64,000 bases of DNA, taken from Capra hircus. Taxonomy: Eukaryota; Chordata; Mammalia; Artiodactyla; Bovidae. The translations under genes and the position numbers were made by a program. The stretch is from positions 36,016,575-36,080,574 of the forward strand of contig NC_030819.1 in assembly GCF_001704415.2 (NCBI RefSeq), in the 5' to 3' direction. Positions 35,331 to 47,927 of this stretch are shown here, piece after piece. The notes beneath the pieces are model-generated. The model worked only from the letters and a program-made list of their open reading frames with translations, searched no databases and was not told the origin of the DNA. Every line of letters begins with the position of its first letter. Within the stretch, counting starts at the first letter, position 1.

Positions 35331-35859
35331 TGTGACACTGCATTCCAAAAAGATTAGTGCCATTAAACCTTCGTCTACCCAGCTAGAACTCAGGAACCTA
35401 TCCCATATCTAGTCTTTTTGGACTGAAAGCAGTGAAATAAAATTACCTTTCCTGCAGAGAATTGAATTATGTCCCTCCCAGTGCTTTACTTCATGTCCCT
35501 TAGCATAAAAAACATAGTTTTAACATACTTTGAATTGCTTGTTTTTGGTTTTCAAGCACACTGGAGTTACTATTTCATTATATATGAATGAAGGAAGCAT
35601 TGTATAGCCTAGCTACTTTCTTCTCAAAGGCTAAGTGACATTCTGGAGCACTCCCTTTGTATTGTATTTACCATTTTTATTTCATTTTTTTGTGGACCAT
35701 AAAAATGCTATTTAATTCTCTTTTACAAAGTTACTTTTTAATGACAGATGTTTAGAAATCAGAGTATGAATATTAGCATTTGTTACTAGCTTCAAACCAA
35801 ATAAAAGGTGAAAATAAACAGTCATACATTTCAGTATTTTAGAATTTGGCCTCTGAAAC

Positions 35860-36060
35860 TAGAGTTTGGATTCTCAACTGCACTAGCTATGAGAACCTGG
35901 GAAGTGACTTAGCCTCTTTCTGCCTCAGCTCTGCCATCTGTAAAGTATAGATAGTAGTAATTACCTGTCTCATTAAGCACCTGTGAATAGTTGAGGTGCA
36001 GTTTCTGTAATTGCAATGCTTAAAAGCTACACCTCCTCAATACATGTTGTATTAGGCTCT
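35860..36060 (+). repeat. MIR SINE
   Basis: GGGAAGTGACTTAGCCTCTT, TGCCTCAGCTCTGCCATCTG and GTAATTACCTGTCTCATTAA fit MIR. Confidence 0.75.
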
Positions 36061-36330
36061 CAATCAGCAGTGGCTGGTGTTCTTGTTAATATTACCATTA
36101 TTTTCCTCATTATTTGAGGGTTTCTTTTGTAAGGCAGCAGCTAGAGGATTAAATCTGTCAAAATATGCTTGCATACTGTGTGGTTAGCATGGGACACAGG
36201 ACACGTGTATGTATGGCTGTGTGTATGTAGTAGTATGGCTGCCTATTTGAAGCATTATAGTTAATCAGTTGTGATTTAGGAACATCACTCCAGTCTTCAA
36301 GGCCTTGCTTTCTTATCTCTTTGATTGCAG

Positions 36331-36489
36331 GTGTTCCCAAAAGTCGACGAGGAGAAATCTGGCAGTTCCTAGCTTTGCAATATCGTCTGAGACACAGATT
36401 ACCTAATAAACAACAACCTCCCGACATATCCTATAAAGAGCTTTTAAAACAGCTCACAGCTCAGCAGCATGCTATCCTCGTGGATTTAG
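36331..36489 (+). CDS. TBC1D4: TBC1D4 exon 16 (start of TBC/Rab-GAP domain)
   Basis: This exon is 159 nt, phase 1 in and out, with acceptor TTGATTGCAG and donor GTATGT. It begins (G)[16 protein letters not shown], the opening motif of TBC domains (GVPxxxRxxIW), at about human residue 918. It ends [11 protein letters not shown]. The run I-L-V-D-L-G followed by R, the first residue completed in the next exon, is the IxxDxxR motif. This motif carries the catalytic arginine finger, the residue mutated to Lys (R973K) in GAP-dead human AS160. All key residues are present. Confidence 0.97.
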
Positions 36490-38311
36490 GTATGTCTGCC
36501 GTATTGATTCTAATTTATGAAAGTAAACAATAGGTCCTTTCATTGAGTTTTTTTTTTTTTTTAATTTTGTTCTTGGTGTTGATAAAGATAATCTGTTAGT
36601 CTGCAAAGTTGCTAACTTTGTTCTTTCCTGAGGGCATATCGGCTTTATGTCTGGTTGGAGATCCCCTGAATGCCTGCATGTGGAGTGAAGTCTTTATCCT
36701 CGACTTTGTACTCTGAAACGAGTCATCTTGTATTTGAATCATTAAAAAGGTCATGTTCTCGGGTGCTCAGTTCTTATTTTTTGAACAACTGACTTTTCTT
36801 TGAGATAGACAATTATTATTTCCGTCAGCAGTGGTCTTGAAATAGGCTAGAGCAGGTTTAAAGGGGCACCAGAAAATTTAACAAAGTCTACTAAGTATTC
36901 CTGGACATATTGCTGAAAACAAGCTTTTGAATAAGCCTTTAAAAAGCAATACAGTATGTGGTTAGGTTGTGGAAAATCATGATACATCTTTGGAGGATGA
37001 AATAAGAATTAACTGTCCTACTGTTATGTGAATTTCCAGCATTTATGGCAGCATTATAAAGTCACCCTTTTAAAAGCTGAGTTTCAAATAACTTATGGAA
37101 AGCAAAATGGTGTAATAATTTAAAAAATAATGTTGTCTCTAATTTTTCTCTAAATTAATGTTACATTCTATTATTTAAAAATATGCAACTTACTGAATTA
37201 AATTGACATTGACATTTGCATTATCTTATATATATCCCTAAAAGTTGATTTATTTAAGGTGGCCAGATATGTTATTTCAGCCCATATGGGAAAATAAGGG
37301 ATTACTTTACATTGAGAGGTCACTTCAATTCAGGTTGTATAAAAATCACAGGGCAAAACTGACCTCTGCTCCTTTGGATGACAAACAACTTCTGTTGGGA
37401 AAAGGCCAATTAAGTTAATATTTTTTGAGCCCAGTAGAATTGAAAAGGAGAATTTTACTGAGAAATTGAAAACTTCATTTTTTGTCCTAATGTTACCACT
37501 GAACAGTAGTTTTAGGCAAATTACTTTGCTTCTGAGTTTCAATCCTCTCTCTCAAATGAGGACAATGAACCAGTCAATCACTGTGAATCCCTGCAGATGT
37601 GTGGTTCTGTGACTGGAAATGGATAATGAGTCTAGAAATTGGGATGTCGAATTTAGAGCTAGTCAAGATATCCTAAAAGATAAGGAGATGATGAGATCAT
37701 GTTACAGGGGAAAAAAAAAGCCTGGTCAGAAAAAAATGGAACCAGAATTAATGTCTTGGATGGACAGTATATTTATAGTTTTCTGTAGCAAGCATTTTAA
37801 GTGAAAAAGTAAAATGATAATTTAAAAAATTGCTTATTTGACTTTGCTCATAGTCATCTGTGTTTCCTCAGCACGTTCTTGTTAATTTCTCATATCTTCC
37901 CCTTTATTTGCTCTGCAGAAATAATCTTATCAGTTCCTGGGTGTGTGTGGGGGAGAATCACTTTTAAGCAAATCTGGTGGAAAACATTAAAAAATCTGGC
38001 CTTCTTACAAGTTCTAACCATCATAAGTAATCATTGCACAAGGAAGCTAACACTCCCTTCATTTTCATGACACAAGGAAAGTCCCAAACCACTGTATACA
38101 GCTTTAGGGGTGAAGATGGGTTTGTTTCAGTGTTTAGTACCAACTTTATAGTGATCCAGGACTAACTTGCTTGCTGAAGCGTCTCTATGGTAATTTTGTA
38201 CACAGAAGTGAATTTTAGAGGGGAATTTATTTTAAATCAGCTTGGCCCTTCATTATCCTTAACCTTCTTGGATTATACTGAAAATAAAAGAGGTCTGCAT
38301 GGCTCATGGAT

Positions 38312-38347
38312 CAGTTCAGTTCAGTTCAGTCACTCAGTCATGTCCGA
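38312..38347 (-). mobile_element. 36-bp BovB 3'-end insertion
   Basis: Only the terminal CAGTTCAGTTCAGTTCAGTC and the next 16 bases of BovB are present. A 9-bp duplication CTCATGGAT flanks it at 38303-38311 and 38348-38356. Confidence 0.75.
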
Positions 38348-38393
38348 CTCATGGATGGAGGTAGTTTAAGAAACAGAAAGCCAAGAATACTTG

Positions 38394-38410
38394 AAAAAAA
38401 AAAAAAAAAA
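38394..38410. repeat. Poly-A run
   Basis: A run of about 17 A residues. Confidence 0.85.
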
Positions 38411-38583
38411 CCACAAACAAAAACTGGGGTATTTCCTGAATGATAGACTGACTGTAAAAGAAAACAACCCAAAAAAGTCCCTCTTCTGTCATAATATAAG
38501 AAAAGCAGAAAGGAATCTGCTATGGACTACTAAGATTTCTTCTTAAATTATATGATACCATCTGTAGAATTCTGATTTCAGTT

Positions 38584-38879
38584 GTTGTTCAGTCGCTAAG
38601 TTGTGTTCTATTTTTTGTGACCCCGTGGACTGTGGCACACCAGACTCCTCTGTCTTCCAGTATCTCCTGGAGTTTGCTCAAATTCATGTCCGTTAAGTCG
38701 GGGATGCTATCAAATCATCTCATCCTCAGTCTTCCCCTTCTTTTGTCTTCAATCTTTCCCAGCATCAGGGTCTTTTCCAATGAGTCAGCTCTTTGCATCA
38801 GCTGGCTAAACTACTAGAGCTTCAGCTTCAGTTCTTCCAGTGAATATTCAGGATTGATTTCCTTTAGGATTGACTGGTT
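38584..38879 (-). mobile_element. BovB 3' end, antisense
   Basis: GTTGTTCAGTCGCTAAGTTG to TTAGGATTGACTGGTT. The 11-bp duplication TGATTTCAGTT flanks it at 38573-38583 and 38880-38890. Confidence 0.92.
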
Positions 38880-39271
38880 TGATTTCAGTTAGTGGATGGT
38901 TTCTATGTGAACTTAGAATTAACCTTGATTTACAATCAGAATAAGTTTTATATTCTATTCCCTGAGATCTTTTCTGAATATGTCTTTGATTTGTTTATGA
39001 ACTTTTTTCCCCTAAAAATAAGTGCTTATTAGCATCAGTTATTTGCTCCTCTATCATATACATGGAGATGGGGTGATCTCCATGTATATGATAAGAGGAC
39101 TTGGGACTCTCTAGAGGGAGAAAGACTCAGTTAGAGGGGTAGGTACTCCAGGCAGTATTCAGTATTGGAAAAGAGTGTTGATTTATTCCTCAAAATTGCT
39201 GAATTGCAGTTTCACTCTGGACTCCAAAGCATCAGGGCATCTCAAAAATATTTTTCTTTTTTCTTCTGCAG

Positions 39272-39516
39272 GGAGAACATTTCCTACTCATCCTTACTTT
39301 TCAGCACAGCTTGGGGCAGGGCAGCTGTCGCTCTTTAATCTCTTGAAAGCCTACTCATTACTAGACAAAGAAGTGGGTTACTGTCAGGGGATCAGCTTTG
39401 TGGCTGGGGTCTTGCTTCTGCACATGAGTGAAGAGCAAGCCTTTGAAATGCTGAAATTCCTCATGTATGACCTGGGCTTCCGCAAGCAGTACCGACCTGA
39501 CATGATGTCACTGCAG
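39272..39516 (+). CDS. TBC1D4: TBC1D4 exon 17 (TBC domain, arginine and glutamine fingers)
   Basis: This exon is 245 nt, phase 1 in and phase 0 out, with acceptor TTCTGCAG and donor GTGAGT. It begins (G)RTFPTHPYFSAQLGAGQ; the first Arg is the arginine finger of IxxDxxR. Further on, LDKEVGYCQGISFVAGVLLL holds the YxQ motif whose glutamine acts in trans on Rab-GTP, the dual-finger mechanism of TBC GAPs. It ends DLGFRKQYRPDMMSLQ. Two changes from human as I remember it, V to A and P to A in FSAQLGAG, lie outside the motifs. The domain therefore looks catalytically competent toward Rab8A/Rab10/Rab14-type substrates. Confidence 0.97.
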
Positions 39517-40664
39517 GTGAGTGGTGGGTCTTCACAAGAAATGGGTAAAAATCTTAGCAGAGCCCTCTTCTAATTTACAGTGAAGATTTAAAGAAATCTG
39601 GGCCCATGGTCTTGGAACTTGGATAAACGCAGAGGCATGTTTTACTTCATGGTTTTAGTGTGGGATTTGCGATTTTGCTAAACCGGTAAGTGTATGACAC
39701 CCATAGGCAGAGTAACTTTTCCATAGTTTCTGAAGCAGATAAATAAGCCATTTGCATGTGTCCTCAAGTCCCTATTTCCTAAGCATACCAGTTGCCTGGA
39801 GAAAGTATCATCTTTGCTCACTTTCCCTCACCTTATCAGTTGAAAAGAATCATAGATATTTTATTTAAAATCTAAAACTATAATGCCTTATTCTTTTGCT
39901 TTGAGTGCATCAATGGCAAATATATATATCGTGTTTCTTCTCAAACTTTCTGTTTCCTTCCACCTTAAGAGCAGACAGGGCTTTATAGCGGAAAAAGTGT
40001 TCAGCATCAGTGGCGCTTTTTCACTCTGCTTTTCTTACGTTCTGAAGAAGAACATTAAGATTTTTCAGTTAAGTAGTGTATGCACTGCCATTATTACATT
40101 TCAAACTTTCTGTTTATACATTTCTCCTCACTAGTTTAAACTTCACTTTCCTTAACTTGCTGTTTTGTAACAAAAAGTTCAAATTTTCACTGTAGATACG
40201 ATATCTTAAACAACCACTACCTTGCAATTTAAAGCTTTCAGACATAAAAATATAAAGAAAGGCTTTAAAGAGAAAAATGTGTCAGGGTTCTCCTCCCGTG
40301 AAATGAGGTAGACATGATGCTGAGTTTGTCATAATATTATGCTTTAGATAAGAACTAAAATATTTTAAAGTGCTTTTAAAATATACTTTTTTACTGGTTC
40401 CCAGTGATCAGTATTTGCATGTAGTATTTCAATCTTACCAATCCTTGGGCAAAGTGATACTTTATTTTCACTCTATGAATGTTCTAGTAAGTGGCGTTTT
40501 CTTGAGAGGATGAGTACAGAGGGAGTGCTCCATTTTTTAATACTTCTTCAAGATGGAATTTTTGGCAGGGAGATAGGGTTTTGCTCTCAATGTTGGGTTT
40601 CAGCTGTCAGTTCTTATGAAGGGTATACAGAAATCCTGATTTCAGGGTAGTAAAATCAAATACA

Positions 40665-40858
40665 GTGATTCATGAAAGTGAACGTCTCTCAGTCGTGTCC
40701 AACTCTGTGACCCCATGGACTTACACAGTCCGTGGAATTCTCCATGCCAGGATACTGGAGTTGGTAGCCTTTCCCTTTTCCAGGGGACCTTCACAGCCCA
40801 GGGATCGAACCCAGGTTTCCTGGAATTGCAGGTGGATTCTTTATCATCTGACAGTTGA
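40665..40858 (-). repeat. Bov-tA SINE
   Basis: Minus copy: GAACGTCTCTCAGTCGTGTC, TCCAGGGGACCTTCACAGCC and the degraded head ATTCTTTATCATCTGACAG. Confidence 0.9.
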
Positions 40859-41486
40859 TTCCTAGTTGATGACTATTCGTAGGTCTATAAACATTCCGCA
40901 AGTGAAATAGTAATGACTATGGAAGGTTTTATTTTTTACTTTATTTCTAAACAGTTTACTGTGCCATATTGTATAGGAAGCATTTGGTACCCTTGTAAGA
41001 ATTCAGTAGCTTTGATTTTCAGAAGTAACAGTTTGGAATCTGCCATTAAAATTTCAAAGAAAGGAGTCGCATGGTCCTGATTCATAAATTAAAAGGGTAG
41101 ATACAGACATCACTTTAAAAATGCAACCTGCTTCCAATTTGAAGAAATTCCTCATCAATTTGACATTATAACAATTCATATACACTGGATTTATATGTTG
41201 ATTTAATATGACCCGCAATTACCAAGAAATATTTCCTGTCCATAGTTATGAAAATGAAGATGTTTAAGAATCTTTGGGGACAGTGTTCTTAGAGGCCGAG
41301 ACTGGGAATCTTAACTGGAAAATAGAGCCTTTTGATCTGTAAAGTGAGATGCAACACTTTCCTACTTTCTAGAACAGAAAGTGTTTCTTTTTCAATCAGC
41401 ATGATGTTCAGAACTGGAAGTGGCAACAGGCTTAGGATCACTTGATAGGACTTCTGATTACCTGCATGGTGTGAGCTTGGGCACAG

Positions 41487-43314
41487 CAGTTCAGTTCAGT
41501 TCAGTCGCTCAGTCATGTCTGACTCTTTGCAACCCCATGGACTACAGTACGCCAGGCTTCTCTGTCCATCACCAACTCCCAGAGCTTACTCAAACTCATG
41601 TCCATTGAGTCGGTGATACTATCCAATCATCTCATCCTCTGTCGTCCCCTTTATCCCACATTCAATCATTCCCAGCACCAGGGTCTTTTCAGATGAGTCC
41701 ATTCTTTCCATCAGGTGGACAAACTATTGGAGTTTCAGCTTCAGCATCAATCCTTCCAATGAATATTCAGGACTGATTTCCTTTAGGATGGACTGGTTGG
41801 ATCTCCTTGCAGTCCAAGGGACTCTCAAGAATCTTCTCCGACACCACAGTTCAAAAGCATCAATTCTTCAGCATTCAGCTTTCTTTATAGTCCAACTCTC
41901 ACATCCATACATGACTATTGGAAAAACCAAAGCTTTGACTAGATGGACCTTTGATGGCAAAGGAATGTCTCTGCTTTTTAATATGCTGTCTAGGTTGGTC
42001 ATAATTTTTCTTCCAAGGAGCAAGCGTCTTTTAATTTCATGGCTGCAATCACCATCTGCAGTGGTTTTAGAGCCCCCCAAAATAAAGTCTCACTCTTTCC
42101 ACTGTTTCCCCATCCATTTGCCATGAAGTGATGGCACCAGGTGCCATGATCTTAATTTTCTGAATGTTGAGTTTTAAGCCAACTTTTTCACTCTCCTTTC
42201 ATTTTCATAAAGAGGCTCTTTAGTTCTTTTTCACTTCCTGCCATAAAAGTGGTGTCATCTGCATATCTGAGGTTATTGATATTTCTTCCAGCAGTCTTGA
42301 TTCCAGCTTGTGCTTCATTCAGTCCAGCATTTCTCCTGATGTACTCTGCATATAAGTTAAATAAGCAGAGTGACAATATACAACCTTGATGTACTCCTTT
42401 CCAGATTTGGAACCAGTCTGTTGTTCCATGTCCAATTCTAACTGTTGCTTCTTGATCTGCATATAGATTTCTCAGGAGGCAGGTCAGGTAGTCTGCTATT
42501 CCCAACTGTTGAAGAATTTTCCAGTTTGTTGTGATCCACACAGTCAAAGGCTTTGGCATGGTCAATAAAGAAGAAGTAGATGTTTTTCTGGAACTCTCTC
42601 ATTTTTTCAGTGATTCAATCAATGTTGACAATTTGATCTCTGATTCCTCTGCCTTTTCTAAAACCAGCTTGAACATCAGGAAGTTCACCGTTCACGTATT
42701 GCTGAAGCCTGGCTTAGAGAATTTTGAGCATTACTTTACCAGCGTGTGAGATGAGTACAGTTGTATGGTAGGTAGTTTGAGCATTCTTTGGTATTGCCTT
42801 TCTTTGGGATTGGAATGAAAACTGACCTTTTCTAGTCCTATGGCTACTGCTGCATTTTCCAATTTTGCTGGCATATTAAGGGCAGCACTTTCACAGCATC
42901 ATCTTTTAGGATTTCAAATAGCTCAACTGGAATTCTATTACCTCCACTAGCTTTGTTGATATTGATGCTTCCTAAGGCCCACTTGACCTCACATTACAGG
43001 ATGTCTGGCTCTAGGTGAGTGATCACAGCATCATGATTATCTGGATCATGAAGATCTTTTTTGTACAGTTCTTCTGTGTATTCTTGTCACCTCTTCTTAA
43101 TATCTTCTGCTTCTATCATACCATTTCTGTCCTTTATTGAGCCCATCTTTGCATGAAATGTTCCCTTGGTATCTCTAATTTTCTTGAGATCTCTGGTCTT
43201 TCCCATTGTATTGTTTTCTTCTATTTCTTTGCATTTATCATGGAGGAAGGCTTTCTTATCTCTCTTTGCTATTCCTTGGAACTCTGCATTCAAATGTGTA
43301 TATCTTTCCTTCTC
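41487..43314 (-). mobile_element. BovB LINE, antisense, 1.8 kb
   Basis: Begins at the CAGTTCAGTTCAGTTCAG terminus. On the minus strand it encodes NNLRYADDTTFMAG, with YADD at 42254-42265, and VMYGCESWTIKKAE. Frames are interrupted, so the copy is dead. It is truncated near 43314. Confidence 0.92.
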
Positions 43315-45083
43315 ACTAGCAGGCACTCACCTTATCTGTAAAATGAGGAGGTTGAGGGCTCTTTTAACTATGGACAGCCCATCATATTTGTGTCTGCTGT
43401 TTTCTATGCTAAGTGTAAAGCATCTTTTTATCCGAAGTCCTTGGTCTCTGCTTCTCCCCGACTCTCTGCATCTCCCTTCCTCCAGTTCTGTCTCTTCCAT
43501 TGGAAGATTTTCATGTTATCTCTAAGGTAGAATTGAAAAATTGTGTATTATTAGCAAATGGCATCTTGTTATGAAAGTTTCCTTGGAAGGAAGACTGAAT
43601 TATATTTTATTTGTCAAAAGAAACTTAATGTAAATATACCTTGATGGAAGAAATAGTCTTAACCCCCAGGTTAGAATGTAGGGAAAAAATAAGGTTCTAC
43701 TAAAAAAACAAACAAACAAAAAAAAAACACAACATATTGCTTCTGTGTTAAGATATTGAATGAACAAGGACAGAATGTTTTTGATGATAGGCTTTCTTCT
43801 GCTATAGATGTCTTTGTTTTTTGTACTACCAACAACACCAATACTTAGAGCCCAGTATGTCTAGTTTCTAAACAGTGTGTGGCCTAATAGAAATAAATTT
43901 ATGATGTTTTTCAACATGACTTAATGAGATTATAATCTCATTTTTTAAACCTCTTTGCTTGACTGCTGCTAAACTTATTTTATGACTTCCAGTGGCTCTT
44001 TAATTCTTTCCTTTTACGGCTTGTGTGGAACCTTAGTTTCCACAGATAGAGATCAAACATTTGCTATATTTATGTATAGTACTTTGATTTTTAGTTCTGT
44101 GCTCTGAAAAACAGTTGAATTCATAATATAGTTGGTTATTTTAAGCCATTTTTATACTACTTAAGAATGATATTTTGATGATATCTAGAGAAAGAAGTTC
44201 TGCTAGATTTAGGAAAATGTTGAATGTATTTCACACCAAGAAGTTAAGCTGATATAACTGATCAAGGACTCATGACTCAATCTGTTACTCTGTAGATAAA
44301 ATTTTAAATTAAAGCACAAATCATAGATTTGTTTATTATTTGCTACTGCTTTACTTTTAACTACCCACATGTAAGACTTTAAAAGTTACTATAAGCTGTC
44401 TTTATAATATTTTTTTAAATATGAATAATCAGCTCAGTAGCTAAGTGAAATAATTTCTTTCAGTACTATAAACATTCGGACTGCACTTTTTGCTTTAATC
44501 TCCTGTGTCAAGAGAAAATGTGCTGCTGGAATATCTTAGATATTAGAAATCACAGTTCAGGTTTCTGGCTCCTTAACCTTCTAAGCCTGACAGTATCCTA
44601 GCAGTGCAGATTGCCTGGTGGGTTCTGTCATAAATCCAGTGCTGGACCCAGCAAAGAGAGACAAGGTCTTGCTTCTGAATTAGATGTGGTAGATTCTCTT
44701 GAATGGAAGCTTTTCTGGAACTGGTCTGAAATTAGAATGGACCTTCCATGAGAGTCCTGAGCCAGGACGGTTCTGACTAAATTCCAAAAGCCATACCTTC
44801 CTACAGGAGGAATAATTACCATTTCCATGTATACACGGCGATACCAAAACACACGTGTTAGAGAAATGTGCTCTTTAGTCATAGATGGACTTACAGTGAC
44901 TTGCTTTGTGATCTCAGTTAAATGAACTTGGATCTGTCAGCTTTAACATAATAATAAAACAATATTGCTTTTGTTTCTCTAATATACCTGAGTTAGTTAT
45001 TAAATATTAGAGTAATGAAATTAAACAGTATTTATTTTATGTGTACTCAAATATTTTATTTTTCTTCTCCAAATTAACTTTAG

Positions 45084-45243
45084 ATTCAAATGTACCAGCT
45101 GTCCAGGCTCCTTCATGATTATCACAGAGATCTCTACAATCATCTTGAAGAAAATGAAATCAGCCCCAGTCTTTATGCTGCCCCCTGGTTCCTCACATTG
45201 TTTGCCTCTCAATTTCCATTAGGATTTGTAGCCAGAGTGTTTG
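45084..45243 (+). CDS. TBC1D4: TBC1D4 exon 18 (TBC domain)
   Basis: This exon is 160 nt, phase 0 in and phase 1 out, with acceptor TTAACTTTAG and donor GTAAGA. The peptide begins IQMYQLSRLLHDYHRDLYNH and ends LTLFASQFPLGFVARV(F). It covers the central helices of the TBC domain, including the conserved WFLTLFASQFP motif common to TBC proteins. The Pro in QFPLGF replaces Ser in human as I remember it and is the residue many other TBC proteins have. Confidence 0.96.
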
Positions 45244-46272
45244 GTAAGAGATGCCAATGATTAATTGGAACAGCATTATTTATTCCAAGGGGTATACTTC
45301 TAGCCATAAGGTGCTCCAATTGTTTTATCTAGCATCATGTCACAGAATCACAGATTGCTAATGGAATTTAGTAAATGTGCCTGGCTCCATTCTGAGAGTA
45401 ATTTGAAACCATTTTAGTCTTAAATTGAAGTGCAAAGGGAAAGAAGAAGAGTTGAGCTCCTGTATTTGAGTAAACTATAATGGAATTCTTATTTTCATTT
45501 ATACCTAAAAAAATCACAGTGTAATTAAAAAAAAAAAAAAGAACTAAGGAATTCCACTGTATAATTTTTTCAGATATTTATGCACATCTTTCCTATCTTT
45601 TTTGTTTTCCCTTCCCCGTTGTCCTCTTCAACCTGGATTCAAAGCACAGAGAAACAGCATGTTCTCTGACTGGGTTAATGGAAGCAACCTCTTTCAATGT
45701 TGTTTCTAATGGCACTTGTTAATGTGACTTTTTATTGTTAACAAGGTAATTGGAATTCCTGTTTTATTGCTTTAAGTGCCCTCCTATCATGCCAGTACAG
45801 AGGTGGTGCCCATCTCTAACACTGGGTGCACAGCTGGCTGGACCCAGGGCAAGTTGTTGAGTTGCTGCTTTGCTCCACAGTGTAGTAAAAAGAGTGTGAC
45901 ACAGCTTACGTTACCTTATGAGGCTTTTAAATCTATCACACCTCTTTAGTTAGGTTTGTCTAAATCTGTTATTTAAAAAGCAAACCATCTTTTAAAAAAC
46001 TACTCTTTAGCAGAGGTTTATTCTAATGTTAAGAGCTTGATGACCTCAGAAGAGGCTTCCAGTTTTTCTGTTCCACTCATCTATCTGGTACCCGTGGTGC
46101 AAGTAGACAGTATTTATATCTTTGCTTTTGCTAAATTGGAGCTTTTGGTCAAATTTTAAGTATTGGCCTGATTGTAGGTCATTACCAGGATTGAAAAAAA
46201 TGAACTAAAATAGAATAAAGAGAATATATCAGGGAAAAAAAAAGTTATTTGGAGAAACTTCAAATTTGAGGA

Positions 46273-46371
46273 TATATCCTCTTCCAGGGGATCTTCCCAA
46301 CCCAAGGATTGAACCCAGGTCTCCTACATTGTGGCCAGATTCTTTACCATCTGAGCTACCAGGGAAGCCTG
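46273..46371 (-). repeat. Bov-tA SINE, head half
   Basis: TCTTCCAGGGGATCTTCCCA to TGAGCTACCAGGGAAGCCTG. Confidence 0.88.
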
Positions 46372-46417
46372 AAGATATAGTAATACATGTAATATGTATA
46401 CATAACACCAGATTGCT

Positions 46418-46470
46418 GTCTATGGGGTCGCACAGAGTCGGACACGACTGAAGCGACTTAGCAGCAGCAC
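46418..46470 (+). repeat. Bov-A2 SINE, 3' end only
   Basis: CTATGGGGTCGCACAGAGTC and GACTGAAGCGACTTAGCAGC, 47 bp from the preceding minus fragment. Confidence 0.85.
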
Positions 46471-47122
46471 CACCAGATTACAGTGTACTGTGTTCTTCTT
46501 ACTAGGGGCTGTGGCTTTAAAAATTAGACACTGCATTAGTGCTGATACAATTTGTAGGCAAAGTGCAGCAGAAGAGTAAAACAAGGACGCCCAGAATCAA
46601 ATATTTACCAAATTTCCATATTTTTATTGAGCATACACGATTGCTTTTCCTCCAGGGAAGTTTTCCTTGGAGCTTGGGTTTCTCTTTATAGGTCTTCTAT
46701 AAATCCTTTCATTTATATATGTCCTTATCAGGAAATAGCTTATCAGATCTAAAATGATATTTAGGGTATCTCTCTCTGACTTACCCTAGGACGCTTGATA
46801 TCTGAATTCAGGAAACATATCTCCCCAGTCATCTGTTTTTTGCTCAGAGAATATGAATGATGCTGTCAGCTCTGCAGTAGCCACTCCATTCTTAGAACTG
46901 AGTGAAGAAGAGACTGTCAGCAAAGGGAAAGATGTGTGAGCAAGAAGAATGACCATGTTTGAAGTGATTGTTTCATGGTTCCCTCATTTTTAACAACCCC
47001 TCTTGTTTATTACTGACTACAGAATGGCATGGATTGAGAGGAATGCTCATACAAAAGTACTTAGTACTTTTCAAAACTATTGTGTGTTTACATTTGTTTG
47101 GAGCAAAGTTCAGAGTTAGGGT

Positions 47123-47334
47123 GAAGCTCTGGTGGCTCAGACGTAAAGCATTTGCCTGCAATGCAGGAGACCCAGGTTTGTTCCCTGGGTCAGGCAGATC
47201 CCCTGGAGAAGGTCATGGCAACCCACTCCAGTACTCTTGCCTGGGAAAATCCCAAGGACAGAGGAGCCTGGTGGGCTACGGTCCATGGGGTCACAAAGAG
47301 TTGGACAGGACAGAGCACCTTCACTTTCACTTTG
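47123..47334 (+). repeat. Bov-tA SINE
   Basis: Sense copy with AGCTCTGGTGGCTCAGACGT at the head. The 11-bp duplication AGAGTTAGGGT flanks it at 47112-47122 and 47335-47345. Confidence 0.93.
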
Positions 47335-47810
47335 AGAGTTAGGGTAGCCTTTTTTTTCCTATTCTGATTTAGGTTATACCCTGATTTTGATTTTTCTTTT
47401 AAAGTTTTTTTTTCTTTAAATTTTTTCCCTAGTACAGGTTTAATTACATATTAACTGGTTCTTATAGTTTTATATTATGGAAATGAGAGTTTAAATAATC
47501 CTAAACTATTGATTAGGTTGACTTGTTTTTGTATTCTCCTCATGAAGAAAATCTAAATATCAGTCCCTGTTAAATTTGCAACTGCTGCTGCTGCACTAAA
47601 AATTATAAATACGTGGACAAACAAATATATAATTTATCTTTTTCTTTTTACATTGACCTTATCTGAGGTTCCTAAATAAGTAAGAAGAATAGTTAAACAA
47701 CTGATTATTTGTTTTTGTCATATTATTATTTAATTCAAACTAGGTTATTTTGACCAGTTTTATTTTGTAAAATAGTCTGTGGTTTTGTTGCAGTAATTAA
47801 AACAACCACC

Positions 47811-47837
47811 ATACACACACACACACATACACACAAC
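47811..47837. repeat. AC microsatellite
   Basis: ATACACACACACACACATAC and continuing. Confidence 0.8.
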
Positions 47838-47927
47838 CATGCAAAAAACCACATTAACACAGAGGTCACGTTTTACAATAGTAGAGGCATCATTTTGATC
47901 ATGAAAATTATATATCTTTTTTTTCAG

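Larger units (their letters stand above)
32132..36330 (+). other. TBC1D4: TBC1D4 intron 15
   Basis: A 4.2-kb intron. It holds an L2 copy (about 33070-34040) split by an antisense CHR-2 SINE (33310-33605). These are followed by a Bov-tA (34044-34256), a sense CHR-2 (34407-34686), minus-strand L2-like sequence (34800-35330) and a MIR (35860-36060). 32132-33069 is AT-rich with no recognisable element. Confidence 0.85.
36490..39271 (+). other. TBC1D4: TBC1D4 intron 16
   Basis: A 2.8-kb intron. 36490-38300 is mostly single-copy, with a possible MIR trace near 37490-37600. A 36-bp BovB scrap (38312-38347), a poly-A run (38394-38410) and a BovB end with an 11-bp duplication (38584-38879) follow. 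It ends TTCTTCTGCAG. Confidence 0.85.
39517..45083 (+). other. TBC1D4: TBC1D4 intron 17
   Basis: A 5.6-kb intron. It contains a Bov-tA (40665-40858) and a 1.8-kb antisense BovB (41487-43314). An A/C-rich run lies at about 43700-43730. 39517-40660, 40860-41486 and 43731-45083 are AT-rich with no recognisable gene or repeat. Confidence 0.85.
45244..47927 (+). other. TBC1D4: TBC1D4 intron 18
   Basis: A 2.7-kb intron. It holds half of a Bov-tA (46273-46371), a Bov-A2 end (46418-46470), a Bov-tA with an 11-bp duplication (47123-47334) and an AC run (47811-47837). A poly-A run lies at about 45528-45540. 45541-46270 and 46471-47110 show nothing recognisable. Confidence 0.85.
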
